A stretch of 64,000 nt of DNA from Vesta saturnalis (lineage: Eukaryota; Arthropoda; Insecta; Coleoptera; Lampyridae), in the NCBI GenBank assembly GCA_036346205.1, contig JARFJB010001166.1, forward strand, positions 10,906,001 through 10,970,000, read 5' to 3'. This document shows positions 1-10,845 of this stretch, piece after piece (within the stretch, counting starts at the first letter, position 1; every line of letters starts with the position of its first letter). The position numbers and the translations under genes are program-made. Under the pieces are notes generated by a model, which was not told the DNA's origin, ran no database searches, and saw only the letters and a program-made list of their open reading frames with translations.

Positions 1-281
1 CACATCACACATCACATCACACACAACACATCACATCACAACATCACAACATCACAACATCACACATCACACACACACAACCATCAAACACAACACAACA
101 ACAACATCACATCACACACCACAACACACAATCACACAATCACATCACCAACACATCACATCACAATCACACACACACACACACACACATCACAACATCA
201 CACACCAACACACAAACACAACACACAACACACACACACAACACACAACACACACACACACAACACACAACACACACACAC

Positions 282-318
<37 letters not shown>

Positions 319-355
319 CAACACATCACACACACACACACAATCACATCTATCA
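1..355. repeat. Degenerate CA-rich simple repeat (CACAT/CACA)
   Basis: Almost only C and A with interspersed T. Short units CACAT, CACAA and CACA are mixed irregularly, with pure (CA)n runs near 170-190 and 285-317. There is no open frame of interest. It grades at about 355 into the octamer array, so the two may be one simple-sequence block. Confidence 0.9.
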
Positions 356-1625
356 CTCATTCACCATTCTACATCATCAACCATCACTCATTATCATCAC
401 ACATCAACCATTACTATTCACTCATCACATTCACTCATTCATCAATCACACATTACTCATTCACTAATTCACTCATTCACTCATTCACTCATTCACTCAT
501 TCACTTATTCACTCATTCCTCGTTTACTCATTCACTCATTCACTCATTCACTCATTCACTCATTCACTCATTCGCTAATTCACTCATTCACTCATTCAAT
601 CATTCACTCATTCACTCATTTACTGATTCATTCAATCCCTCATTCACTCATTCACTCATTCAATTATTCACTCATTTACTCATTCACTAATTCACTAATT
701 CACTCATTCACTCATTCACTCATTCACTCATTCACTCATTCACTCATTCACTCATTCACTCATTCACTCATTCACTCATTCACTCATTCACTCATTCACT
801 CATTCGCCCATTCACTCATTCACTCGTTCACTCGTTAACTCATTCACTCATTCACTGATTCACTCATTCACTCATTCACTCATTCACTCATTCACTCATT
901 CACTCATTCACTCATTCACTCATTCACTCATTCACTCATTTACTTCTTCACTCATTCACTTATTTACTTATTCACTCATTCCTCGTTTACTCATTCACTC
1001 ATTCGCTCATTCACTCATTCACTCATTCACTCATTCACTAATTCACTCATTCACTTATTCACTCATTTACTCATTCAATCATTCACTCATTCTCTCATTC
1101 ACTAGGTCACTCATTCACCCATTCACTCATTCACTCAGTCACTCATTCACTCATTCACTCTTTCATTCATTAACTCATTCTCTCATTTACTCATTCTCTC
1201 ATTCACTCATTCACTCATTCACTCATTCACTCATTCACTCATTCACTCATTCACTCATTCACTCATTCACTTATTCACTCCTCTCATTTACTCATTCTCT
1301 CATTTGCTCATTCTCTCATTCACTCATTCTCTCATTCACTCATTCACTCATTCACTCATTCACTCAGTCACTTATTAACTCATTCACTCATTCACTCATT
1401 CACTCATTCACTCATTCACTAATTCACTCATTCTCTCATTCACTCATTCACTCAGTCACTCATTAACTCATTCACTCATTCACGCATTCACGCATTCACT
1501 CATTCACTCATTCACTCATTCACTCATTCACTCATTCACTCAGTCACCCAGTCACTCAGTCCCTCATTCACTCATTCACTTATTCACTCATTCACTCACT
1601 CACTCACTCACTCATTCACTCATTC
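356..1625. repeat. 1.27-kb octamer array (TCATTCAC)n
   Basis: The 8-base unit TCATTCAC repeats head-to-tail with scattered substitutions (cactaatt, cacttatt, cactcagt, ctctcatt). Some variants recur as higher-order blocks: cctcgtttac occurs near 520 and near 988. Length and regularity fit a microsatellite expanded to small-satellite size. No protein is encoded. Confidence 0.93.
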
Positions 1626-1646
1626 ATTCACACACCCAAACACACA

Positions 1647-1712
<66 letters not shown>

Positions 1713-1774
1713 CACCCACACACACGCACACACACACGCACACACACGCAAACACACGCGCACACACGCGCACA
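1626..1774. repeat. (CA)n microsatellite with CG-containing variants
   Basis: A dinucleotide CA tract of about 150 bp. The right part carries regular CGCA and CCCA interruptions. It closes the simple-sequence block that occupies the first 1.77 kb. Confidence 0.95.
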
Positions 1775-3288
1775 CTAATTCTAAACTTATAATCTAACAA
1801 ATCGAAGGTCCAGTGACATTAGGATTACCCGATAGCCGTAAAAATCACTTTCACTAATTCTTTTACTTACGTTTGAATACAAACGAGCATAAATACGTTT
1901 AATCGACATACACGGTATTCATTATCGCGATTTTTAAGATTTAATCCATATAAAAAAAGTACTCATTAATTTGGCAAACTATTAATTTACTATAACTTCC
2001 AATAAACCTAACAACGTGAGCTCAACCCTCTTTTCGAGACTATAAACCCGTACCCCAAACTTTACATGTAAAATATACCTGAATTTCCTACAAATTCTTA
2101 TTATAAGGCTAATTATTTACTAAAACTTCTACACCCTGTGACAATCTTGCAAAACTATGTAGACACATGCTAAAAAGACTGACCCATTTGAAGTCTTAGA
2201 ATCTGTGCTTGAAAATTTTTTATTTTCAAGGGCTTCATCGGTACCTATTTTGGGCGCCCCGTTCTCCCGTTCTTCCACAAGTCGCGTTTCAAGTTTTGAC
2301 ACCACCATTGTTTAGATCTCATGGAGGACTACCACATTTCTTTTGTCGGTACCTACCTATTTTCGAGGCCAAAAAATCTTGTTTGAAGTTTTGGAACCAT
2401 CGTCGGTTAGATTTCGTCGAGGACTACCTCTTTACCTGGTAGGTATGGAAGGATGCATTTCTTTAGGGTGACGGTCACGGGTAAACTGTTTTAATATATT
2501 TATAAAAACAAAATAATACATCTGGTAAACATTTTCTAATGTGTTCACCTGCGTAAGTATGCAGGAAGGTCACATTCATATTTATCGATAACCTACGTAA
2601 ATAAAAATAGAGATGTGGTATATAGGCTTCCTGATGCGGACTGAAGATCGCGCTCGTTTCAAAAATAGCTTAAAAGAGTAAACTTATCTAATTTAATTAA
2701 CCAAGCAGTGAGTGTTGCTTACTGAACAACTAGAGCACGTAAGCTATCAAATAGCAACCCGAAGTTGATAGGTGGTCTAGGGGCTGAGTTCTACCGCACA
2801 CGGACAGACGGGCAGACGACGAACAATCCAGGACATAAGCGGTTCCCACATTTCTTTGTGGGTCGCGCTAAAAATGTCTGAAGTTAAGATTCATTATCAT
2901 GATTGTTGACCTCTAGTTGGCAGTGCCTCTGTTTTGGAATTAGATCTTGAATACTTAGAAATACAAGCTTTATTGGTCTTTCGTTGACTTTGACCTAGTT
3001 TCATTACTTGCAATTGACCTTGTACAATTTCGAGATTAAAATCTTGGACATTAATTCATAAATGAGGCAATTTCTCATCAATTTTAAGTTGAAATTGATT
3101 GACGCCGGCGATGACTGTTACTTGATCATAGGGTAATTACATGCCGATGGACCTTCAATTTTTTTAAGTTGCGCTTTTTATAGTTGGTTAACACCCATAT
3201 GTATTTCTTACAATTTGACTTTGAAAACTTTTCCATGAGGCTAGCCTTATACTCTTCTACACTAATTAATCTTTTCTTGCGCTATAAT
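1775..3288. other. Unassigned AT-rich DNA with a two-copy internal repeat
   Basis: No coding region is supported. Between about 2205 and 2440 two diverged copies of a roughly 120-bp segment lie in tandem: both contain a tcggtacct block followed by tttgaagttttg-like and ggaggactac-like blocks. The 77-codon open frame over it follows from that repeat and matches nothing I recognise. Around 2790-2870 a cacacggacagacgg string followed by a ggttccc segment resembles the 3' ends of some insect LINEs, but no adjoining reverse transcriptase supports this. Confidence 0.5.
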
Positions 3289-3720
3289 TAGGCAACCATT
3301 ATGTGCCGTTTTGCGCCGTTAAAGTTCAATTATGCGCCTTTATAGAAAACAAGTTATTGCAAGGTCAACGCGACTAAATTTATCGCCGTGATCTTTTTCA
3401 TAAATTAATGTTTTTTATGCAGTAACTAGGCTCCAATAAAATTTTACGCCCCCCCTAGAAAATATGTTACTGCAAAAATTACATTGACAAGCCCTACTTC
3501 ATAACCATGAACTTATGAATAAATTAGTATTTTCTTGCATGATAATTAGGCCTTTTGTTGTAAAAATTATATAGATACGGTTAACTTTACGATCACGAAC
3601 TTCGAAATAAATCTTTTTCTGTGCAGTAATTAGGCACCTATTATGTGCTATTTCCGCTGTTAAATTTAATTCTGTGTCCCTATAGGAAACCAGTTATTGT
3701 AAAAATTACATCTAATACTT
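3289..3720. repeat. Strongly diverged tandem repeat, unit about 110-140 bp
   Basis: Blocks beginning with a taattaggc-like motif start near 3289, 3427, 3546 and 3627. They share downstream words (atgtgc..tt, gccgttaaa, aaaaccagttattgtaaaaatt). The first and last blocks are the most alike. Unit length varies through indels, which suggests an old minisatellite or the internal part of a transposon. Confidence 0.5.
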
Positions 3721-3828
3721 GAAGGCTAACAATGGAAATTGCCATAATCAAAGAGCAAATTTAACAAAATTTAATCAAATTATGCTATAAGTGTAAAGTT
3801 GTGAAAAACTATAATTTGAAATTGATAA

Positions 3829-4566
3829 AAGCATTCACCAAGGCTTACGATTTAATACCTTGGTGTAAATTGTGGGAATTCCTTCAGAACAAACGTTAAC
3901 CAAACTTTGATAAAGGCAATAAAGAACCTATATCATCAATCGAAATCTGGAATAAAGACCGGAAACAAACCTGCCAAGACCATTATAATGCTCCATAACA
4001 CCCATTTAATTTAAAATATACATTAAATATGTGCTAATACAATGGAAACAAAAATGGGAATACATTCGAACGATACGATGATTTACAGCTTATAGTTTGC
4101 AGATGACCAAGTAATAATCGCAGGAGACAAAGAAAATCTACAATACATGACACGTAAGCTAAACGAAATATACGAAGATTAGGAATTTGATATGAACCTG
4201 GAAAAAACAAAATACCTAAATAACTTCAGAAATGGATGCCTTGAGAAGATCCGCTAGGATATTGAGAATACAGACAATAAGAAATGAGAAGATTCGTCAT
4301 CAAATGGGAATAGAGGGCACAATTATGAAAGATATTGAAAGAAAACAATTAACCTCGTGCGGGCATGTCCAACGAATGAGACAAACACAGTTGCTAAAGT
4401 AGACGACGCAGTGGATACCGAACTTTATAAGGAAAAGAGGAAGGCCAAAAAGGAATTGGATAGAAGAAATACGGAAAGCTATGAGCGACCGAAACCTACA
4501 AACAGGACAATGGGAAGATCGTAAACAATGGAATTTAGACATCGGACAGCCGTGTCGCACGTTTTA
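3829..4566 (+). pseudogene. Non-LTR retrotransposon reverse transcriptase relic
   Basis: Read in shifting frames, this resembles the second half of an endonuclease/reverse transcriptase protein. KAYDLIPWCKLWEFLQN (about 3834) matches the RT block around the first catalytic Asp. FADDQVIIAGDKENLQYMTR (about 4095-4155) contains the catalytic FADD. The end near 4355-4566 has the usual C-terminal SCGHVQRM and RKRGRPKRNW words followed by W-rich sequence. Stops and frameshifts lie between the blocks. The 5' end and endonuclease are not visible. It stops against the (TA)n tract. An RTE or related LINE clade is likely, but I cannot decide the family. Confidence 0.75.
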
Positions 4567-4571
4567 AAACA

Positions 4572-4574
<3 letters not shown>

Positions 4575-4660
<86 letters not shown>
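4575..4660. repeat. (TA)n microsatellite bordering the Tc1 end
   Basis: A pure TA tract of about 86 bp. The Tc1 terminal repeat starts at 4661, immediately after the last TA. The tract generates tandem Tyr-Ile open frames that are not genes. Confidence 0.97.
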
Positions 4661-4664
<4 letters not shown>

Positions 4665-4668
4665 TGTT

Positions 4669-4881
4669 GGACAAAAGTAGAGCAACACATTTGCTGGATC
4701 TATTGTAGCTGAATAAAATTTTTAAATTTGGCAAACTTCTGAATTAATTTTAATCAACTAGTAAGTTCGTAAGTTGAGTAATTCACCAAAGAAAAATCAA
4801 CCAATACCTGTAACGTTTAACTTAAAGAATTTGAATTAAAAAAATTAATGCAAAAATCATTGCGACAAAAGTAGAGCAACA
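4669..4881. repeat. Tc1 subterminal direct repeat pair (IR/DR-type binding sites)
   Basis: The 16-base word acaaaagtagagcaac occurs at 4670-4685 (in the terminal repeat) and again at 4865-4880, same orientation, about 195 bp apart. Tc1-like elements of the IR/DR type carry paired direct repeats in each arm, each bound by the transposase paired domain. The second arm is missing, so only one side can be checked. Confidence 0.75.
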
Positions 4882-4967
4882 CTTACATAAAAGAATATTT
4901 TATTCAACTTATTGAGAACAACAATTGGCAACAACATTAAAAAATAACAATTATCTAAATTACTTAT

Positions 4968-6234
4968 CTAATAATTAATGGAATATCCATTATTATTTAT
5001 AATTTCCCTACAACGTCGTGGCATTGATGAAATAAAATTCTGAATTGTGTTGTCTGGAAGGTTCGCCCAAACTTCATTAATTTTTTCAAGCAATGCATAT
5101 TTATTAGGAAACCGGGTTGTTCGAATACGACGTTCTACCTCTTCCCATAAGTTTTCTATCGGGTTGAGGTCGGGAGACTGGGCTGGCCACCGCAAAAACT
5201 CAACATTATTATTTCGAAACCATTCCTGAACAATTTGCGCGGTGTGTTTAGGATCGTTATCCTGTTGAAACACGAAACGCAAAGGCATTTATCATTCTGC
5301 ATATGGTAGCATTACATTTTGCAGTATATCCCGATAAATAAATCTATCCATGTTTCCTTCAATATGGTGCAAAGGACCTACTCCATTCCAAGAAAAACAA
5401 CCCCATAAGAAAACGCTTCCTCCACCGTGTTTAATTGTAGGTGTTACGTACTTGGAATGGAATCTCGTGTTAATTGGTCGCCTTACACGTTTCATTCCGT
5501 CGGAGTTGTACAGTTTATAACGAGTTTCATCGCTGAATAAAACTTTTTTCCAATCGTCTATGGTCCAGTTAATATGCGCTTGCGCAAATGGAAGTCGAGC
5601 TAATCTGTTTCTTCTGGAAATAAGGGGTTTCTTTGCTGGACGTCTACTAAATAATTTTGCTTCAACTAATCTTTTTTTTTTTATGATTGTGGACCTGAAC
5701 AGGCTAAATAAGGCCTATCGTGCTAAAGCACTCAGGAACACTTAGGAGGATGGATAGAGGGATAATGAATTGCCAATAGATCCCTATGAACAGCTACCTT
5801 AAATTTTCTCATATCATAAGTGAGAGGAAAACAGGAACTAGGGAGATCATTCCAGAGTTTAAAAGCCGTGTAGAAAAATGATTGCGCCCGTTTGGTAAGA
5901 CAAGTGGAGATTTGTACTGCATACTGATGATGTGAATGAGCGAACCGAGTGTTTCTCGCAAAGATAGCCCGAGATGGTATCAAAGAATATAATTCAGCAG
6001 CACAGTAGCCGTTGTAATAACGATAATACAAAGAAAGAACTGAAACCGTACTTCTATGCTCAAGGGACTGTGTTGAATTGTTCTGAAACTGACCAGAATT
6101 TCGAGAATTTCTGCAATCATTCGTGGTGCAGATAACCACGGATCGTTCTGGGACATTCTTTTGATGCGTCTGTCTAGCAAGACAGTCGTTTTTCTGGGTC
6201 TGATTACCTCAACATATGTAAGTTGCCTTTGGTG
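4968..6234 (-). pseudogene. Tc1-type DD34E transposase, disrupted
   Basis: This is a DNA cut-and-paste transposase of the Tc1 clade. The N-terminal part (about 6234-6073) carries RPRKTTVLLDRRIKRM and the helix-turn-helix remainder up to RTIQ. It resumes at 5671 with RLVEAKLFSRRPAKKPLISR, reaches the first catalytic Asp in LFSDETRY, the second in FQQDNDPKHT and the Glu in NPIENLWEEV. I count 34 residues between the second Asp and the Glu, as expected for Tc1. Two adjacent in-frame stops (TGA TAA) lie just before MPLRFVFQQ at about 5288-5294. With the nested LINE, this copy cannot make an active enzyme. Confidence 0.9.
5672..6072 (-). mobile_element. 5'-truncated LINE tail nested in the Tc1 transposase
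   Basis: The minus strand encodes an uninterrupted stretch of about 110 residues (STVSVLSLYYRYYNGYCAAE through NDLPSSCFPLTYDM to HPPKCS and a stop). It is nearly identical to the C-terminus of the LINE at 59516-62733. The 3' non-coding part, gcacgataggccttat-like then tccacaatcat, is also shared and ends in an A-run of 11 (T-run 5672-5682 on the plus strand). The 5' end is abrupt at 6072, as expected from incomplete target-primed reverse transcription. No clear target duplication can be assigned. Confidence 0.92.
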
Positions 6235-6264
6235 GACTAATGTACTTATATCAACTGTTATCAT

Positions 6265-6404
6265 TAACTTTTAGTATTCCTGATGAAGCTACCAAATCAG
6301 TAGCGAAATATTGATTTAAATATAATGAGGATTACTCTCTAAAGTGGTGGATTAATTATTACCTGTATACCACTATTTGACCGATTCCCTGACTAAATAA
6401 AGTG

Positions 6405-6410
<6 letters not shown>
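6265..6410. other. Possible Penelope-like terminal fragment
   Basis: About 145 bp between the truncated Tc1 and the next (TA)n. It contains cctgatgaagctacc..tagcgaaatattg, which resembles the gatgatg..cgaaacgtt-type termini of Penelope-like elements, compare 10745-10785 and 23325-23355. There is no coding support. The assignment rests on this one short resemblance. Confidence 0.3.

Positions 6411-6453
<43 letters not shown>
6409..6453. repeat. (TA)n microsatellite
   Basis: A pure TA tract of about 45 bp on the far side of the Tc1/PLE fragment complex. Together with the tract at 4575-4660 it brackets the whole complex, as if the insertion had gone into a single longer tract. Confidence 0.95.
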
Positions 6454-6457
<4 letters not shown>

Positions 6458-7785
6458 CATACACAAATAGATACATCCACAATAGATCCAACTAAAGATC
6501 TAGTCACATTTAACAAAGTTAAATTGTTGATGAATTTGTCATTTGTTGATTATTTAAAATTTTGCTCTTACAAGCAGTGCAATTGTATTATTATAACCTT
6601 GAAGACAGTATGTGTACGTTTAGTTATATTAATATTAGTCAATGACTTGCATTATGAGCATTTTGAAGTTAGTGTGTTAAAATTTCCGATATGAAGCACT
6701 TGAAAATGTCGAGTGTATAGTTGTTAAGATTTGCAAAATACATTATCTGACATGCTTTTATAACACTTATTCTTTTAACTTTCTATTAATGATTTTATAT
6801 CAACAAAATTAATTTATTTATTGCTGGAATAAGTAGCAGGGACAAAGAGTCCTGAACTTGTTCAGTGAGAGGATCACTCTAACATATTACAAGATTCGGT
6901 ACTTACTTCCATAATGGTTTAATTCAAATAAGGAAATACTTACTTTACTGCAAAGATTACAATTCCTCTTAGTGCATACAGGTTGGACATTTGTAGCATA
7001 GTCATGTTTTTAGCCTTTATATGAATACTAAAATCTATAAAAATTAAACTATTCGATTTTTTATTTTTTCTCTACTACGTAATTACACATCGGTAATCAA
7101 AGTAATATGCAAGTTTTTTGCGCTTAATCAGCCATATATTTAAGTGTTAGATTTGTTGGAATGATTATATTATGTTCATGTGATGTTTAATATTGAACCA
7201 TCACTGTACCTAACCTTTCGAGGTTTTATGCAAGGATATTTGTAGCTTTCTCACAAGCTTTCTGCAGATATTTATATGCTGCGGATCTAAAATCCATAGG
7301 TTCTTGCTTTAATAACTGATGAATTTAATCTCTAAACTCTGTTGCTAAACGCTAACTAATGTTCCAAAATGGAAACATTTTGTCTGCTCTTTTGTAAGGT
7401 AGCAGATAAGAGTTTGAATTTCGCTGTCATCTCACTAGTTCATTAGCTGAACAGCCAATTGAAGCCGGAATACAGAAGATGAGAATTACAGAGATTACTC
7501 CTAAAGAATGACTTGTTCATATACCCTTTATCAATTCGCCACTGGAGGATCGTATTGACAGAAAGTACACAGACAACAGACTCTGTGTTGTTCTCTTTTT
7601 CATTGCAACTTCAATTTGCCTCTTCAGTTAAATAAATAATGTGCTCTGAGTAAAATTCAAAATTCTCTTTTTTGACATTTGATTCTTCTTCTGTATTTCT
7701 GCGGACCACTGTATCTTTGCTTCAACGTGCACAATTTTCTGTACATCGAATTACACTTCGGTATATAATGTATTGATTATTTTAG
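6454..7785. other. Unassigned DNA upstream of the pickpocket exons
   Basis: AT-rich, and no exon could be assigned with confidence. The upstream exons of the channel gene (first membrane segment and first extracellular half) were looked for and not recognised. On the minus strand at about 7215-7360 a short frame reads LLKQEPMDFRSAAYKYLQK with a nearby stop. It looks protein-like but I recognise no family. Confidence 0.4.
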
Positions 7786-8678
7786 ATTGTTTTACATCAT
7801 CCTTGTGAATTTCCCAACATGGACAAAAGTTTTATACTTCCATTAAACCAAGCAGTGTTTGTAGGAATTAAACCAAAAATGATAACAATATCAGAGGATT
7901 TGATAGATTATAAACCAGAAGACCGAAAATGTTACTTTTCAGATGAAAAATATTTATCTATGTATAAACATTATACTCAAGATAATTGCCTAAGTGAATG
8001 TTTGGCTAACTTCACAATGGCTGAATGCGGATGTGTCACTTTTTATATGCCTAGTAAGAAAATTGTGTTTGTTTCTTAATTACATACTTTTATTATAGCG
8101 ACAACTGAAACTCAGTTATGTGGACTTGGTAGCTTGAAATGTGTGCAGAGAAGCAAAGGTACTGCTTAAAGAGCTAGCAAAATACAGCTAACTGAGAAAG
8201 TTTTAGTGAAATTTTTAGAAAATGATAGTCTCAGTGATTCAAATGGATGCGGTTGCTTGCCATCTTGTACTTCCTTATCATACGAAATCGAAACTTCACA
8301 AACTGATTGGAATTGGAAAAAAGCGTTTGAGGCATTTCAAAGAACAGGTTTAAGTGAATTTCTCCCTGATGCAAAACAGTAAGTCTGTGATGTTAATCAT
8401 TTGTACCTAAATTTCAACATTTCAGATCACACTTTTCAAGATTAAATGTTTATTATAAAGATTTACAATTCTTATCGTCAGAAAGAAATGAACTCTACGG
8501 ATATGTAGATTTCTTCTCCAACGTTGGTGGTCTTTTAGGTTTATTTATAGGTTTTTCTGTAACTTCAGCTATTGAAATTTTATACTTTTTGACTCTTAGG
8601 TTAGTTTGTAATATTAAAAAGTATGGAAAAAATATCTGGTCTGGTGAACCTGAGTTGATAAATAGTAAAGACGATTAA
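7786..8678 (+). CDS. Pickpocket-type DEG/ENaC sodium channel, 3' half (four exons)
   Basis: This encodes the C-terminal 250 residues of an arthropod pickpocket channel, a plasma-membrane cation channel subunit of the degenerin/ENaC family. Exons 7786-8053, 8099-8158, 8207-8378 and 8426-8678 join in frame with AG/GT borders; introns are 45, 48 and 47 bp. The first exon opens in the extracellular domain (IVLHHPCEFPN), then has the hallmark Cys-rich words CYFSDEKYL, NCLSEC and CGCVTFYMP. Exon 3 has CGCLPSC. The last exon has the second membrane segment, GLFIGFSVTSAIEILYF, with the G-x-S filter and the conserved Glu. The stop is at 8676-8678. Reading through the 48-bp intron would meet a stop, which supports splicing. 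Family members are about 450-600 residues, so the N-terminal half lies upstream and was not found. The gene may be truncated, but these exons look intact. Confidence 0.88.
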
Positions 8679-8879
8679 AATTAAATATACATATATGGAA
8701 ATGATGTATTTTATTTACACATGTCAACTATGACTCAAGGTTTTTTTTGTTTAATTATGCCAAATTTAGTTTAAATTGTTTTAATATACTAAAGTTTTCT
8801 GGACTATGTTAGAAAAAAGTAATATCAGTCTTTAATATTCCTGTGTCACAAAGTTCCTTACAAAGGATCAGAAATCCAT

Positions 8880-9140
8880 AAACATATAGCTACTGTGTAT
8901 GGAGATGATGCATCATATTTTCCAGTGAAATTTTGGCTTAACATATTAAATAGGGTAGAGAGGCAATCAGGGTTAATACAAAATCAGGATGACCTGTTGA
9001 GGAAAGGTATGTTGAAACCATTGGAAAAGTTGAATATTTAGTATTGTAAAAGAAGAAGACATTTAGTAATGTGTAATATTAACTACATTTGTAATAGATT
9101 AAATATTACTAAGTTGTCTTATAAATGATGTTATAGGACA
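8880..9140 (+). pseudogene. mariner-type transposase N-terminal relic
   Basis: Translation near 8895 gives ATVYGDDASYFPVKFWLNIL then a RVERQSGLIQ-like word. After a frame change it gives PVEERYVETIGKVEYLVL. The order matches the mariner DNA-binding region: a YGDDAPS..TV..W block, then GRP..TEETV..V..LVL. Stops follow quickly and the catalytic domain is absent. The match is judged by eye against the family pattern. Confidence 0.5.
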
Positions 9141-9317
9141 CAAAGGCCAACAGCGACAAAAGCAGTAAACAAAAAAATTAATACAATAAAATTTAACCAG
9201 GTATACCAGTATTAGGTTGTGAAAAACACTGGTACCTATAGCATGCCTGAATTTTTTTATTTAATTTCATTGTTTTGTATCTAACAGACTTAAAATAATT
9301 AATAAAAACAAAATAGA

Positions 9318-9319
<2 letters not shown>

Positions 9320-9401
<82 letters not shown>
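9320..9401. repeat. (TA)n microsatellite abutting a PLE
   Basis: A pure TA tract of about 82 bp. The reverse transcriptase frame of the Penelope-like element begins directly at its right edge. Confidence 0.97.
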
Positions 9402-9405
<4 letters not shown>

Positions 9406-10423
9406 GCTCACCTCTTAGTACTATTATTGCTACGATAGTGATGGATGAACTTTTAAACTGTAGTATACCGCTGTTATCATTTGAACTTCCTTTTCTGAAG
9501 AAATATGTGGACGACATAATATGTGCCGTACCAGACAACAAAATTGATGAAATCAAAAATACTTTTAACCAATTCAACAATCATATTCAATTCACAGTAG
9601 AAACCGAAACTAATGGAGGTGTTCCTTCTTGGATACCAGACATCAGAATAGCTAACAATACAATTCACATAGATTGGTATCAAAATCAACGGCATCAGGT
9701 CGTTATATAAACTACTTTTCGTACCACCCATTACAACAGAAAATTAATATCATTATAGGAATAAAAATAGAATTACAAAATTTCACATCCAACCTTCCTT
9801 CAGAAAAATTTAAACAAACTTGAAGAAATTTTGATCAAAAATAACTATCCAGCAGCGTTCATTAATAAACTAATCTTTAATACAAGTACTCCTCGAGCAG
9901 CTGTCAATAGTCCTAGTGTCCTGGAAGAGAACAACACCAGATATTGTAAATTACCGTTCATAGAAAATGTAACACCAAAATTACAAATGTATTTAAGCAC
10001 TTCAACATGAAAATTAGCAAATATAATTTAAAAACTGTCAACAAATTGTTTTCTAAAGTCAAGGATACCACTCCAGTGTTGCTTAACTCTAATGTCATTT
10101 ATCAAATTCCTTGCATTGATTGCACGGAAGTTTACATAGAACAGACGTCACAATGGCTGCGTAATAGGGTTACACAACACAGAGACTGTAGAATTGACAA
10201 AAAGCAAAAGTTGTGCTCTTGCAAACCACAGTAAAACACTAAATCATCAACCCGATTTCAACAATGTCAAAATTCTCAATTTTGAAAAAGTATACAAATC
10301 CAGATTATTTCTGGAAATGTGCCACATAAAAAAGAGGGTAACTGTATGAATCACAAATCTGATACTGAACAACTATCAGCAGTATATTCTTACATCCTTA
10401 ATTTTAATGTTGAAGACTATTAG
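9402..10423 (+). mobile_element. Penelope-like element, 5'-truncated and decayed
   Basis: Reverse transcriptase plus GIY-YIG endonuclease in broken frames. At the (TA)n edge the protein starts with MGSPLSTIIATIVMDELL, then FLKKYVDDIICAV with the catalytic YVDD. About 9710-10005 continues after a frameshift (SGRYINFH-like; NYPAAFINKLIF). The GIY-YIG region lies at about 10090-10200: VIYQIPCIDCTEVYIEQTSQ, where the usual G of the second motif is E or Q. Remaining coding similarity ends near 10423. The N-terminal RT half is missing, which is usual for truncated PLE copies. No intact ORF survives. Confidence 0.85.
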
Positions 10424-10845
10424 TTATTGTATGAATTCAAATTTGCCGCATTTATTTATATCAGTGACTTAACCTAAGTAAAATTAAATGTAACCAACGT
10501 GACAGAAACATTGTAACAATGCAAGCACATGTGTCTGTCATAGTATAAAATTATAAAAAATGTTTTAATTAATTTTAATTCCAACTCCAGCTTATGTTAA
10601 TCATCAATTAACAATGACAGTTTAATGGTAAACAAACATAATAATGCAAATTTATCTATGAAGTATAACCAGCTAGTTTTTAAAGAATAACTTAGATGTA
10701 AGTAACGTAAGCAACTTGACTTGTTTTAACATTGTTTTATTGTACAAGCCTTGATAAAGGAACAAAATAAAAGCTTCAAATATTGGCAAATATCAAAGAG
10801 TTTTAAGATTAGTCCTTAGCCCCACTACTCAGCAGCTGTGCTACT
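10424..10845. other. PLE 3' flank, non-coding
   Basis: No gene. Near 10745-10785 the words ccttgataaagg and aagcttcaaatattgg resemble PLE terminal sequence, so the PLE may extend to about 10790. The rest is unremarkable AT-rich sequence. Confidence 0.4.

Larger units (their letters stand above)
4661..6264 (-). mobile_element. Tc1-family transposon, one end lost, with a nested LINE
   Basis: The right-hand terminus begins at 4661 with acactgttggacaaaag directly on (TA)n. The transposase reads leftward from about 6240 to 4968. A 401-bp LINE tail (5672-6072) splits the transposase gene. The inverted copy of the terminus is not found near 6264-6410, so the transposase-N-terminal side seems truncated. 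There the element meets a different repeat and then another (TA)n tract at 6409. Confidence 0.85.

Noticed and set aside
356..1625. CRISPR-like or telomere-like array
   Set aside because: Units are contiguous octamers without spacers, and the sequence differs from TTAGG-type telomere repeats.
2209..2442. 77-codon open frame
   Set aside because: It spans two diverged copies of a non-coding repeat, has no family similarity and no supporting splice or promoter signal.
2790..2870. LINE 3' end (acggacagacgg..ggttccc)
   Set aside because: Only a composition-like resemblance. No adjacent coding region and no tail repeat.
4479..4688. Tyr-Ile repeat open frames over (TA)n tracts (also near 9193, 13226, 41161, 58836)
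   Set aside because: Direct translation of TA dinucleotide repeats.
7215..7360. Minus-strand LLKQEPMDFRSAAYKYLQK peptide as an exon
   Set aside because: It looks protein-like, but an in-frame stop, no splice sites and no recognised family leave it unsupported.
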